A stretch of DNA of 6,483 nt, taken from NCBI RefSeq assembly GCF_938029485.1, contig NZ_CALHGC010000197.1:1-6483 (forward strand). The letters are read 5' to 3'. Positions 1 through 6,482 of this stretch are shown in pieces. The position numbers and the translations under genes were made by a program. The notes beneath the pieces were generated by a model that was given only the letters and a program-made list of their open reading frames with translations, was not told the DNA's origin and did not search any database. Each line of letters starts with the position of its first letter. Position 1 is the first letter of the stretch. This DNA comes from an uncultured Treponema sp. Its GTDB lineage: Bacteria; Spirochaetota; Spirochaetia; Treponematales; Treponemataceae.

Positions 1-10
1 CGGCTTTTAT

Positions 11-39
11 TTTACACTCCTTCTATTCTTTAGTGTAAA
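11..39. repeat. Short inverted repeat (8-bp arms, 13-nt loop)
   Basis: TTTACACT at 11-18 is perfectly matched by AGTGTAAA at 32-39. The stem is AT-rich and would be a weak hairpin. It lies beyond the MATE terminator, so it probably belongs to whatever is left of the window, either as an operator or a weak terminator. The role cannot be decided from the sequence. Confidence 0.4.
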
Positions 40-70
40 GCGGATGGACAAAAAATGCAAGGAAAAAGCG

Positions 71-130
71 GAAAAAAACGAGAGAGGCTGTCCAAAAAGT
101 AACCAACTTTTGAGATATCCCCTCTCACGT
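71..130 (-). terminator. Intrinsic terminator of the MATE gene
   Basis: Read on the minus strand just past the MATE stop codon, GAGAGG (126-121) pairs with CCTCTC (87-82), and the pairing resumes after one mismatch at 78-80 with 128-130. An inner stem pairs 95-100 with 106-111. The right arm is followed on the minus strand by CG and then a run of seven T (78-72). A stem followed by a T-run is the standard rho-independent layout. The loop side carries GGCTGTCCAAAAA (86-98), the reverse complement of a 13-mer found again at 3445-3457. Confidence 0.65.
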
Positions 131-131
131 A

Positions 132-1469
132 TTATTTTTTTACCAAGTCGGTTGCGAATATCTTTATCATAATAATAACTGAAAGCGCTGCGACAATTCC
201 GTCAACGAGCGGCATTGCAAGCCATACGCCCCGCGCTCCGAAAAAATGCGGCAGTATGAGTACGGCAGGCACAAAGAGCACCAACTGCCGTGAGATCGCT
301 AAAATACCGGCGGGTTTCGGCTTGCCGATGGCCTGAAAGAGCGTCATATTCAATATCATAATTGCAAGCGCGGGGAAGATTATCATGGCAATAACGGCAT
401 TGGTTTTTCCCTGCGCAACGAGTACAGGATTATCAATGAACAAGCCCAATACCTTTTCAGGACTGAGTAAGAAAATACCCCATGCAAGCACTGCAAGCAA
501 AAGGCCGAAGCCGTAAAACATACCGGTTCCTTTTTTCACCCGATCAAAAAGCCCTGCGCCGAAGTTCGTACCGACAAAGGGCTGAAAGCCTTGACTTAAT
601 CCCCACAGCGGAATAAAACTCAACATCAAATAACGGAAGAATGCACCCATTAGAACCACCTGATCTTCTCCGCCGTATTTTTTCAATGTCGAATACATAA
701 CCGTTTGCTGTACCAGCGAAAGAACTTGCATAATCATCGCAGACATACCGATTGCAATTGTTTCTCCGACAATCGATTTATCCGGTTTAAGGGTTTTAAA
801 GCGAACATTTTTGCTGAAGCACAAAAAGTAAAAAAAGCTGACCAATGCGAAAACCGCCTGTGAAATAACGGTGGCAACGGCAGCGCCGGCAATTCCTTGT
901 TTGAACACGATAATGAACAGCGCGTCAAGCACAATATTCAGCACGGCGCCGGATCCCATGATAATCATCGCAAGCGCAATTCTTCCTTCTCCGCGCAGTA
1001 CCATATTCGAAGCCTGTCCGAAGTTTACAAATATGGAGCCGAGGTACACAATCCGTAAATATTGCACACCCATTGCGTGCATTTCCCCTTCCGCCCCGAT
1101 AAGGGTGAGAAGCTGCGGCGCAAAAATGTATCCGATTATCATTACTACTGAGGACATCAATACCGACAACACCAAGACGTTTCCCATCACCGCATCGATG
1201 GTTTTTTGGTCTTTTCTGCCGACTGCACGCGATAAAATCGATGCGGAACCAATTCCGACCAATACCGCAATACCGTTATTCACCAGCGTAAAAGCATACG
1301 CAACGCTGATTGCACCGAGCGCTTTTTCGCCTACATACCGTCCGACAAACATTGCGTCGACGAAACTGTACAAACTGATTACCAGCATACCGATGATTCC
1401 CGGTACGCCCAACTTTAACATGAGCTTGAATATATTTCCCGATACAAGCTCCTCTCGTTTATCTGCCAT
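132..1469 (-). CDS. MATE family multidrug efflux transporter
   Basis: A 445-residue inner-membrane protein of the MATE family, which exports cationic drugs, dyes and metabolites in exchange for Na+ or H+. The length is typical (about 440-460). The N-terminal part shows the usual first helix with P23 and D38 in LYSFVDAMFVGRYVG, followed by a loop with SILSRAVGRKD. The second half repeats the fold, and the end carries AIGKPKPAGILAISRQ and GVWLAMPLVDG, both common in this family. Twelve membrane segments are expected. Its overall look is closest to the MepA/DinF-like branch (recall, not searched). I chose ATG at 1469 rather than GTG at 1475 because the ribosome site GAGGAG (1480-1475) overlaps that GTG and sits 5 nt before the ATG. 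The gene is transcribed alone, away from abgT, with two palindromes upstream and a terminator downstream. The substrate cannot be told. Confidence 0.93.
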   Translation of the reverse strand: MADKREELVSGNIFKLMLKLGVPGIIGMLVISLYSFVDAMFVGRYVGEKALGAISVAYAFTLVNNGIAVLVGIGSASILSRAVGRKDQKTIDAVMGNVLVLSVLMSSVVMIIGYIFAPQLLTLIGAEGEMHAMGVQYLRIVYLGSIFVNFGQASNMVLRGEGRIALAMIIMGSGAVLNIVLDALFIIVFKQGIAGAAVATVISQAVFALVSFFYFLCFSKNVRFKTLKPDKSIVGETIAIGMSAMIMQVLSLVQQTVMYSTLKKYGGEDQVVLMGAFFRYLMLSFIPLWGLSQGFQPFVGTNFGAGLFDRVKKGTGMFYGFGLLLAVLAWGIFLLSPEKVLGLFIDNPVLVAQGKTNAVIAMIIFPALAIMILNMTLFQAIGKPKPAGILAISRQLVLFVPAVLILPHFFGARGVWLAMPLVDGIVAALSVIIMIKIFATDLVKK

Positions 1470-1484
1470 AAACACTCCTCAAAA

Positions 1485-1497
1485 TTCAACAGTTGAA
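1485..1497. promoter_or_regulatory. 13-bp palindrome in the MATE leader, candidate operator
   Basis: TTCAAC-A-GTTGAA is a perfect 6-bp inverted repeat around one central base. It lies just upstream of the ribosome site of the MATE gene and downstream of its probable promoter, where a dimeric repressor could block transcription. Short compact palindromes of this kind are typical of MarR- and TetR-type sites. The protein that binds it is unknown. Confidence 0.45.
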
Positions 1498-1509
1498 CAA
1501 AGCATAGAC

Positions 1510-1537
1510 TTTGTAAGCTGTTGGATTCTTAAAACAA
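1510..1537 (-). promoter_or_regulatory. Possible promoter of the MATE gene
   Basis: On the minus strand TTGTTT (1537-1532) is followed after 16 bp by TACAAA (1515-1510), a modest match to sigma-70 hexamers. The -35 box would overlap the 28-bp palindrome, which fits repression by a bound regulator. An alternative -10 is TATGCT at 1506-1501, but it has no good -35 box. Confidence 0.35.
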
Positions 1538-1562
1538 TAACTGACGGCATCGTCAGTTATTG
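1535..1562. promoter_or_regulatory. 28-bp palindrome, candidate operator of the MATE gene
   Basis: CAATAACTGACG (1535-1546) and CGTCAGTTATTG (1551-1562) are perfect 12-bp reverse complements separated by GCAT. The core TGACG-N4-CGTCA has the size and symmetry of TetR-family operators. It lies 66 bp or more upstream of the MATE start and touches the probable -35 box. It is poorly placed as a terminator: there is no T-run on the plus strand and only four T on the minus strand, although attenuation of the MATE leader cannot be excluded. Confidence 0.6.
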
Positions 1563-1597
1563 AAAATATATACAAATAGAGATAGATTGTCAACTAC

Positions 1598-1649
1598 GCA
1601 CAACAGTGCTGTCAGAGTGAGTGCATCAAACACACTTTGTAGGTTGTGC
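1598..1649. repeat. 7-bp inverted repeat bracketed by 11-bp direct repeats
   Basis: GCACAAC (1598-1604) is matched by GTTGTGC (1643-1649). The segment is flanked by two copies of TGAAAATATAT at 1561-1571 and 1650-1660. It sits between the MATE and abgT promoters with no open frame of interest. It may hold further regulator sites or be a scar of an old insertion; both are guesses. Confidence 0.3.
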
Positions 1650-1694
1650 TGAAAATATATGATAAAAAGATATTGATATTTTTAAAATTTATAT

Positions 1695-1723
1695 TTGCCA
1701 ATATGGAAATCATCGTATATAAT
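1695..1723 (+). promoter_or_regulatory. Sigma-70 promoter of the abgT-family gene
   Basis: TTGCCA (1695-1700) is separated by exactly 17 bp from TATAAT (1718-1723), with AT-rich DNA upstream. This is close to the ideal housekeeping promoter. Transcription would start near 1730, leaving a leader of about 45 nt before the ATG at 1775. Confidence 0.75.
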
Positions 1724-1774
1724 TGAAGATATTATCGCATTATGATGTGCGAAAACCATTTTCTAGGAGTTCTT

Positions 1775-3325
1775 ATGAGTACAAAAAAGAACAAGGAAAT
1801 CTCGGGATTTCTCAAGGGTGTTGAAAGGATCGGGAATAAACTACCTCATCCGGCGATGCTTTTCTTTATCCTCAGCATTATCGTTGTCATTATTTCCGCC
1901 ATTGTAGCGGCTGTCGGTGCGCCGGTTACCTATTTTGACGCGAAAAAAGGGCAGGAAGTAACGATAAAGGCTGTTTCGCTTTTGAATGTCGATGGATTTC
2001 GCTATATTTTGAACAGTGCAACGAAAAACTTTACCGGTTTTGCTCCGCTCGGGACGGTATTGGTCGCAATGCTCGGTATTGGCGTTGCCGAGTGGACAGG
2101 ACTTATCAATACTTCATTGAAAAAGCTCCTCACCAATATTAACCCCAGATTGCTGACCGCCGTTGTTGTTTTTGCCGGTATTATGAGTAACATTGCTTCC
2201 GATGCCGGTTACGTTGTAGTTATTCCGCTCGGTGCTATCGTGTTTGCAAATGCAGGACGGCATCCGCTCGCAGGTCTTGCCGCAGCCTTTGCCGGTGTTT
2301 CGGGAGGTTTTTCCGCAAACCTCTTGCTGGGAACTACCGACCCGCTGTTAACCGGTATCACTATTGAGGCCTTGCACAATGCCGGTATGGACATCCCGCT
2401 TGATCCTACCTGTAACTGGTACTTTATGGTCGTTTCAACATTCTTGTTGACAATTATCGGAACCTTGGTAACCGAAAAGATCGTAGAAAAGAACTTAGGC
2501 GAATACCACGGCACCTATCAGCCGGATAATATGCCTGTTTCAGCTGAAGAAACAAAAGGGTTAAAGCGTGCCGGTATTTCCATTCTGATTATGGTGGTCA
2601 TACTTGCAATCGGTATGTTCGGCTTACCCGGCCTTTCGTCTCTTGCCATTTTAAGCGAAGTAAATCCCAAAACAGGCGTTAGTTCCCTCAGCAACTTTAT
2701 GCACGGCGGTTTACTCCCCGTTATTTTAATTCTTTTCTTGGTACCCGGTTTAGTATACGGTAAAACATTGGGAAAAATTAAAAGTTCCGGAGACCTCGTA
2801 AAAGGAATGACACACGGAATGAGTTCAATGGCCGGCTACCTCGTACTGGCATTCTTTGCAGCACAGTTTGTCAGCTACTTCGGTAAAACAAACCTCGGAA
2901 CCATTCTTTCCGTAAACGGCGCAAACTTTTTAAAGAGCATCGGCTTTACCGGCTTACCGCTTATCATCGCATTCGTAATTATTTCCGCTTTCTTGAACCT
3001 CTTTATCGGTTCCGCCTCTGCAAAATGGGGGATTATGGCTCCGATCTTCGTACCGATGATGGTAAATCTCGGCCTTTCACCGGCTTTAACGCAGGTTGCA
3101 TACCGTATCGGAGATTCGAGTACCAATATCATCACTCCGCTGATGAGTTATTTTGCAATGATTGTCGTCTTTATGAAAAAGTATGATGAGGATTCCGGTC
3201 TTGGAACATTGATATCGATAATGTTGCCGTATTCGATCGCGTTCCTGCTTTCATGGCTCGGTTTGATGATTATTTGGTATGTAACCGGCTTACCGCTCGG
3301 TCCGGGAGCATTCTTAACACTGTAA
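1775..3325 (+). CDS. AbgT family transporter (p-aminobenzoyl-glutamate / drug transporter)
   Basis: A 516-residue inner-membrane protein of the AbgT family, close to the usual length of about 510. Known members import p-aminobenzoyl-glutamate (E. coli AbgT) or export sulfonamide-like antimetabolites (MtrF, YdaH); sequence alone does not decide between these. The signature stretches are present: SNIASDAGYVVVIPLGA near residue 143, GFSANLLLGTTDPLL with D189, and the C-terminal block from W418. Within that block P436, R444, D447 and P455 keep the spacing I recall for the functional residues of YdaH (W400, P418, R426, D429, P437). Hydrophobic helices fill most of the chain. I chose ATG 1775 because AGGAG (1765-1769) lies 5 nt before it; the in-frame ATG at 1742 lacks such a site and would begin about 12 nt after the predicted transcription start. 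It follows a strong promoter and is divergent from the MATE gene. Confidence 0.92.
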   Translation: MSTKKNKEISGFLKGVERIGNKLPHPAMLFFILSIIVVIISAIVAAVGAPVTYFDAKKGQEVTIKAVSLLNVDGFRYILNSATKNFTGFAPLGTVLVAMLGIGVAEWTGLINTSLKKLLTNINPRLLTAVVVFAGIMSNIASDAGYVVVIPLGAIVFANAGRHPLAGLAAAFAGVSGGFSANLLLGTTDPLLTGITIEALHNAGMDIPLDPTCNWYFMVVSTFLLTIIGTLVTEKIVEKNLGEYHGTYQPDNMPVSAEETKGLKRAGISILIMVVILAIGMFGLPGLSSLAILSEVNPKTGVSSLSNFMHGGLLPVILILFLVPGLVYGKTLGKIKSSGDLVKGMTHGMSSMAGYLVLAFFAAQFVSYFGKTNLGTILSVNGANFLKSIGFTGLPLIIAFVIISAFLNLFIGSASAKWGIMAPIFVPMMVNLGLSPALTQVAYRIGDSSTNIITPLMSYFAMIVVFMKKYDEDSGLGTLISIMLPYSIAFLLSWLGLMIIWYVTGLPLGPGAFLTL

Positions 3326-3365
3326 GATTCCCGATGTTTATGTTCCCGCAGCATATCTAAGGAAA

Positions 3366-3455
3366 CTGTCCAAAAACTGTTTTGCAATCCGCTTCGGCGG
3401 ATATAGTGAAACATTCCCTTACGGAAAAAGCCGATAGGCTTTCGTTTTTGGACAG
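3366..3455. repeat. Structured intergenic element with nested inverted repeats
   Basis: The outer arms CTGTCCAAAAAC (3366-3377) and GTTTTTGGACAG (3444-3455) are perfect 12-bp reverse complements. They enclose two hairpins. The first has ATCCGC-TTCG-GCGGAT at 3387-3402, with a very stable UUCG-type loop, and can be extended outward with wobbles and a bulge to 3379-3412. The second is AAAGCC-GATA-GGCTTT at 3427-3442. As RNA this would fold into a compact three-way junction. The right arm and following bases share TTTTTGGACAGCC with the MATE terminator region (minus strand, 98-86), which suggests a dispersed repeat family. Confidence 0.6.
3427..3449 (+). terminator. Possible intrinsic terminator after the abgT-family gene
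   Basis: A 6-bp stem, AAAGCC/GGCTTT with a GATA loop, is preceded by A-rich sequence and followed by TTTCGTTTTT. Read on the minus strand it also ends in a T-run, so it could work in both directions. The stem is short and the T-run is interrupted by CG, so termination may be partial, letting some transcripts continue into the HD gene 33 bp later. Confidence 0.4.
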
Positions 3456-3481
3456 CCCTGCTTGCGGAAGAGGAGAAAGCT

Positions 3482-4051
3482 ATGAACATTGATAGAGACA
3501 CCGCAGTAGGATTGCTTAATCAATATGTTACGACCGAACATATCATGGCTCATTCGTTCGCCGTTGAGGCCGTCATGCGAGTCCTTGCAAAGCGGCTTGC
3601 GCCGGCTGAGGAAGAATTGTGGGGAATTACCGGATTGCTGCACGATTTGGACATAGATGTTTCCAACTGGCAGGAGCACCCCGAACGGCACGGGCCTGTA
3701 ACGGTTGAGCTTTTAAAGAAGCACAATTTCGGCTGCGATGAGATGTACAGCGCCATTATTGCTCATAACCCCGATACGGGCGTCGCACCGCAAACGCTGT
3801 TTGAAAAAGCGCTCTTTGCTGCCGACCCGATTACAGGATTTATCACTGCCGTTACACTCGTGTATCCCGATAAAAAAATTGCGAGCGTTAAGGTTAAATC
3901 CATCGTTAAGAAAATGAAAGCAGCCGGATTTGCAGCAGGGGCAGATAGAGGAGCGATGATGTCGATAGAAAATATCGGAATACCGTTCCCGGAATTTGCG
4001 GAATTGTCTCTTACTGCGATGTGCGGCATCGCCGATAAACTCGGTCTTTAG
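3482..4051 (+). CDS. HD-domain protein (putative metal-dependent phosphohydrolase)
   Basis: A 189-residue soluble protein with the HD superfamily metal-site pattern: H24 in AHSFAVEAV, H54-D55 in LLHDLD, a histidine at 66 or 70 before a helix, H95 in AIIAHN, and D115 in AADPITG. Members hydrolyse phosphate esters of nucleotides or other small molecules; the substrate here is unknown. It matches the small stand-alone HDIG-like hydrolases that carry little beyond the HD fold. The ATG at 3482 has AGGAG (3471-3475) with a 6-nt spacer. The tetR gene begins 10 bp after its stop, so the two are likely translated from one message. No clear promoter lies between the structured element and this start, so transcription may come from abgT or from within the element. 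Confidence 0.82.
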   Translation: MNIDRDTAVGLLNQYVTTEHIMAHSFAVEAVMRVLAKRLAPAEEELWGITGLLHDLDIDVSNWQEHPERHGPVTVELLKKHNFGCDEMYSAIIAHNPDTGVAPQTLFEKALFAADPITGFITAVTLVYPDKKIASVKVKSIVKKMKAAGFAAGADRGAMMSIENIGIPFPEFAELSLTAMCGIADKLGL

Positions 4052-4061
4052 CACATTCCGA

Positions 4062-4694
4062 ATGGCTAAATTTAAACGGCAGTCGAAATCCTCCCGTATG
4101 GCGGAGATACAGGAAGCTGCAAAAAAAGTATTTTTGACGAAGGGTTTCCGCTATACGACGATGGAGGATGTGGTAAAAAACACAACGCTTTCAAAGGGCG
4201 GCGTGTATCAATATTATAAAACGACAAAAGCCATCCTGTTCGATATTATGCAAAACGGAAATTATTTTCGGTATGAACGAACCGAAAAGATCGTGCAGGA
4301 ATCGGCGAGTACCGAATCGCTTGCCGAGATTGTAACGCAGGCGTGTGTGGCGAAGCTCTTTGACGAGCTGCCCGAAAAAAAACTCTATCTGATGTTTTTA
4401 GCGGAAATCCCTTATGACCGCGACTATGAAGCATTGTATTTCCAATTGGAAACGCAGGCCTTTGAGCTCTTTATAAAAACGTTGCATTATTCTCCTCAAC
4501 AAGAGCGGGAAATTATGAATATCATCCGCAATCAAGAGTATTTTTTGCTTAAAATTTTTCACGGAATGCTCGTTATGCATGAATTATTCAGCGATAAAGG
4601 CGCTTTCAATCAAAATAAAGAAAAAATCCGCGCAATGATTCTTACCGCAATGCAGGGATTTTTCGCTCGGCATTCGGACTTACTCAAGCGATGA
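4062..4694 (+). CDS. TetR/AcrR family transcriptional regulator
   Basis: A 210-residue DNA-binding regulator of usual TetR length. The N-terminal helix-turn-helix is clear: IQEAAKKVFLTKGF (16-29), then TTMEDVVKNTTLSKGGVYQYY (about 32-52), matching the family pattern in which the second helix ends in S-K-G-x-x-Y-x-Y. The remaining 150 residues are helical and variable, as in ligand-binding domains; the ligand is unknown. The frame is open further upstream to an ATG at 3996, but that would overlap the HD gene by 56 bases and add 22 residues unlike the family, so I use ATG 4062. There is no good ribosome site before it, which suggests translation coupled to the HD gene ending 10 bp earlier. Probable targets are its own operon, lctP downstream, or the MATE gene with its TetR-like palindrome; none is shown directly. 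Confidence 0.88.
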   Translation: MAKFKRQSKSSRMAEIQEAAKKVFLTKGFRYTTMEDVVKNTTLSKGGVYQYYKTTKAILFDIMQNGNYFRYERTEKIVQESASTESLAEIVTQACVAKLFDELPEKKLYLMFLAEIPYDRDYEALYFQLETQAFELFIKTLHYSPQQEREIMNIIRNQEYFLLKIFHGMLVMHELFSDKGAFNQNKEKIRAMILTAMQGFFARHSDLLKR

Positions 4695-4706
4695 CGATAC
4701 TTCTTT

Positions 4707-4738
4707 TTGTGCAAAATTCAAAATTTTTTACAAAATTC
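4707..4738 (+). promoter_or_regulatory. Possible weak promoter and paired direct repeats before lctP
   Basis: TTGTGC (4707-4712) and TACAAA (4729-4734) are 16 bp apart, a weak promoter candidate in the 69-bp gap between tetR and lctP. The same stretch has CAAAATTC twice, at 4712-4719 and 4731-4738. The 19-bp step is close to two helical turns and could place a regulator on one face of the DNA. The gap is generally AT-rich, so chance repeats are possible. Confidence 0.3.
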
Positions 4739-4763
4739 CTACAGTTTTTCAACGGAGTGAGGT

Positions 4764-6176
4764 ATGAATTTTATTGATTTTATACTCGCCATGCTGCCGA
4801 TTTTATGGCTCATTATTTCTTTAAGCAAGCTCAAGATGGAAGGCTTTAAGGCCTGCGGTATTGCATTGCTGATAACGGCGGTTTTGGCTGCATCATATTG
4901 GAAATTGAATCCGATCCACATATCGACTGCCGTACTTGAAGGAACCGCTAATGCGCTCTGGCCGATATGTTTGATTATTACCGCGGCTCTTTTTACCTAT
5001 AACTTAACCGTAAAAACCGGCGCTATGGAGATTATCAAAGGAATGCTGACCGGCATTTCCGATGATACAAGAATATTGATGCTGATTATCGGCTGGGGAT
5101 TCGGTAATTTTATGGAAGGTATGGCGGGATTCGGCACGGCGGTCGCCATTCCCGCATCGATTCTTGCAGGAATAGGGGTTAATCCCGTCAATGCGGTAAC
5201 GACTTGCCTTATCATGAATACGACGCCGACCGCTTTCGGTTCGGTAGGAACTCCGACGGTAACGCTTTCTTTAATTACGGGATTGGACTTACGGCTTCTT
5301 GCGGCAGATGCCGCCCTTATACAGGCTGTGCACACGTTTATTTCGCCGTTCCTTGCAATGATGGTCTGCGGCGGCGGAATACGGGGCTTAAAAGGAGTGC
5401 GGCTGATTACGCTAATCGCTTCGCTGTCATTTGCCGTCCCCTATCTGCTTTTTGCGCAGCTGTTAGGCCCGGAACTTCCGACCATCGTCGGCTCGATTTG
5501 TTCGATGGTCTGTATAATCCTTGCGGTAAAAATCGGCAAAAAGAACGGCGGAAAAGCTCCGCTCAAAATCGGGTTTGCGGAAGGCGCACGGGCATGGGCG
5601 CCGTTTGCGCTTATCTTCGTGCTGTTGATTATCACGTCAAAGGTATGCCTGCCAATCCATAACGCGATTAAGGATATCAAGCATTCGTTTTTGATATATA
5701 CCGGCGACGGCGGAAAACCGTTGACGTTCAGTTGGGTTAATACGCCGGGAGTGATGATATTTATAGCGGCAATCTGCGGCGGGCTTATTCAAAAAGCTTC
5801 ATTATCCGAAATTGCACATACGTTGAGCCTCACCGTAAAAAAATATTGGAAAACTTTTTTGACAATTTGTACCGTTATCGCAACCGCTAAGGTGATGACA
5901 TACAGCGGCATGATTTCCGATATTGCGCATTCTATTGTTGCCGTAGCCGGGCCGGTGTATCCCTTTGTTGCACCGCTGATCGGTGTATTGGGCGCCTTTG
6001 TAACGGGGTCGGGCACTTCCACCAATGTTCTCTTCGGGAATTTACAGATGGAGACTGCTCTGTCGCTCAATCTGAATCCGTATTGGATTACCGCGGCCAA
6101 CGTATTGGGAGCCGGAATCGGTAAGATGATATGCCCGCAGAATATTGCAATCGGGGCGGGAGCTGGGTATCCGTAA
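4764..6176 (+). CDS. lctP: L-lactate permease family transporter, C-terminally truncated
   Basis: A 470-residue inner-membrane protein of the LctP/LldP family, which imports lactate and related 2-hydroxy acids with protons. Characteristic stretches are GWGFGNFMEGMAGFGT (110-125), CLIMNTTPTAFGSVGTP, VTGSGTSTNVLFGNLQ (413-428) and GKMICPQNIAIGAGA (453-467). Family proteins are about 520-560 residues and continue after the last motif with AVGL-GKE and a final membrane helix. Here the chain ends three residues after A467 in GYP, so about 50 residues and the last helix are missing. The ribosome site GGAG (4754-4757) is 6 nt before the ATG. A two-base shift after 6164 would restore a GI-containing frame, but it soon leaves family-like sequence. 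Function without the last helix is doubtful; this may be a recent pseudogene. The gene symbol is by family resemblance. Confidence 0.85.
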   Translation: MNFIDFILAMLPILWLIISLSKLKMEGFKACGIALLITAVLAASYWKLNPIHISTAVLEGTANALWPICLIITAALFTYNLTVKTGAMEIIKGMLTGISDDTRILMLIIGWGFGNFMEGMAGFGTAVAIPASILAGIGVNPVNAVTTCLIMNTTPTAFGSVGTPTVTLSLITGLDLRLLAADAALIQAVHTFISPFLAMMVCGGGIRGLKGVRLITLIASLSFAVPYLLFAQLLGPELPTIVGSICSMVCIILAVKIGKKNGGKAPLKIGFAEGARAWAPFALIFVLLIITSKVCLPIHNAIKDIKHSFLIYTGDGGKPLTFSWVNTPGVMIFIAAICGGLIQKASLSEIAHTLSLTVKKYWKTFLTICTVIATAKVMTYSGMISDIAHSIVAVAGPVYPFVAPLIGVLGAFVTGSGTSTNVLFGNLQMETALSLNLNPYWITAANVLGAGIGKMICPQNIAIGAGAGYP

Positions 6177-6193
6177 AGGTCAACGTTTCTTAC

Positions 6194-6207
6194 TAGTCTA
6201 TAGACTA
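6194..6207. repeat. 14-bp perfect palindrome at the end of the foreign gene
   Basis: TAGTCTATAGACTA is self-complementary over all 14 bases and overlaps the TAG stop of the minus-strand gene. It lies about 30 bases from where lctP homology ends. It has no T-run to make it a terminator. It might be a recombination or protein-binding site or a chance match. Confidence 0.35.
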
Positions 6208-6482
6208 CTTTTTATCTTATCTCGTATACCCTGAACTTCTTTCTTTAGAGACTCTATATAGTCACTAAATACCTCTTTAGCCATCTCAGAACCACCATCC
6301 TTCTGGAGATCTTTGATTTCAACATCTTTTTCCAATAACAATTCTATTATTTTGTTAAAAACTCTCTTTAAGTTTTTTTGAGTATCTGGCTCTTCAGTGT
6401 CTATGATTATCTTATCGTCGCTTGGAAATATAAATTCTAACTTACAAATACCATCTTCCTGAAAAAGTCTTGTTTTTATCTT
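6198..6482 (-). CDS. Unrecognised protein, C-terminal 94 residues only
   Basis: An open frame enters from the right edge and ends at TAG (6200-6198), giving 94 residues. I do not recognise the family. The visible part begins with a beta-rich stretch (RLFQEDGICKLEFIFPSDD, then KIIIDT), followed by charged, probably coiled-coil helices rich in K and E (about residues 36-60 and 66-92), with no membrane segment. Composition differs sharply from the neighbours: about 31% GC over 6181-6480, 9 of 12 isoleucines encoded by ATA, and AGA or CGA for arginine. It converges on lctP with only 21 bases between stops. These traits suggest acquired DNA, perhaps a phage, integrative element or defence island, but the visible tail does not tell which. 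The start lies outside the window. Confidence 0.65.
   Translation of the reverse strand, partial: KIKTRLFQEDGICKLEFIFPSDDKIIIDTEEPDTQKNLKRVFNKIIELLLEKDVEIKDLQKDGGSEMAKEVFSDYIESLKKEVQGIRDKIKSSL

Noticed and set aside
2..169. Open frame on the plus strand at the left edge with a hydrophobic start, possibly the end of a membrane protein
   Set aside because: It runs through the MATE terminator and into the MATE coding region, and the sequence after about residue 26 looks like chance translation. Too little is visible to call a gene.
871..1563. 230-codon open frame opposite the MATE gene
   Set aside because: It is antisense to a clear transporter, has proline/threonine/isoleucine-rich composition typical of the complement of membrane-protein codons, and ends inside the 28-bp palindrome.
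1742..1774. Upstream in-frame ATG for the abgT-family gene
   Set aside because: No ribosome site precedes it, while AGGAG is well placed for the ATG at 1775.
3382..3407. TTGCAA and TATAGT as a promoter for the HD gene
   Set aside because: The spacing is only 14 bp and both boxes lie within the stable TTCG hairpin arm.
3148..3501. 117-codon minus-strand frame across the abgT end and the structured element
   Set aside because: Overlaps conserved AbgT sequence and an inverted-repeat element; no ribosome site or recognisable motif.
5204..5662. 152-codon open frame inside lctP in another frame
   Set aside because: Fully nested in a well supported LctP coding region and without family-like motifs.
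6165..6232. Continuation of LctP after a simple two-base frameshift
   Set aside because: The alternative frame stays open to 6232 but does not resemble the LctP tail. Beyond 6198 its hydrophobic character is expected from the complement of a K/E-rich gene, so a plain sequencing slip does not explain the loss.
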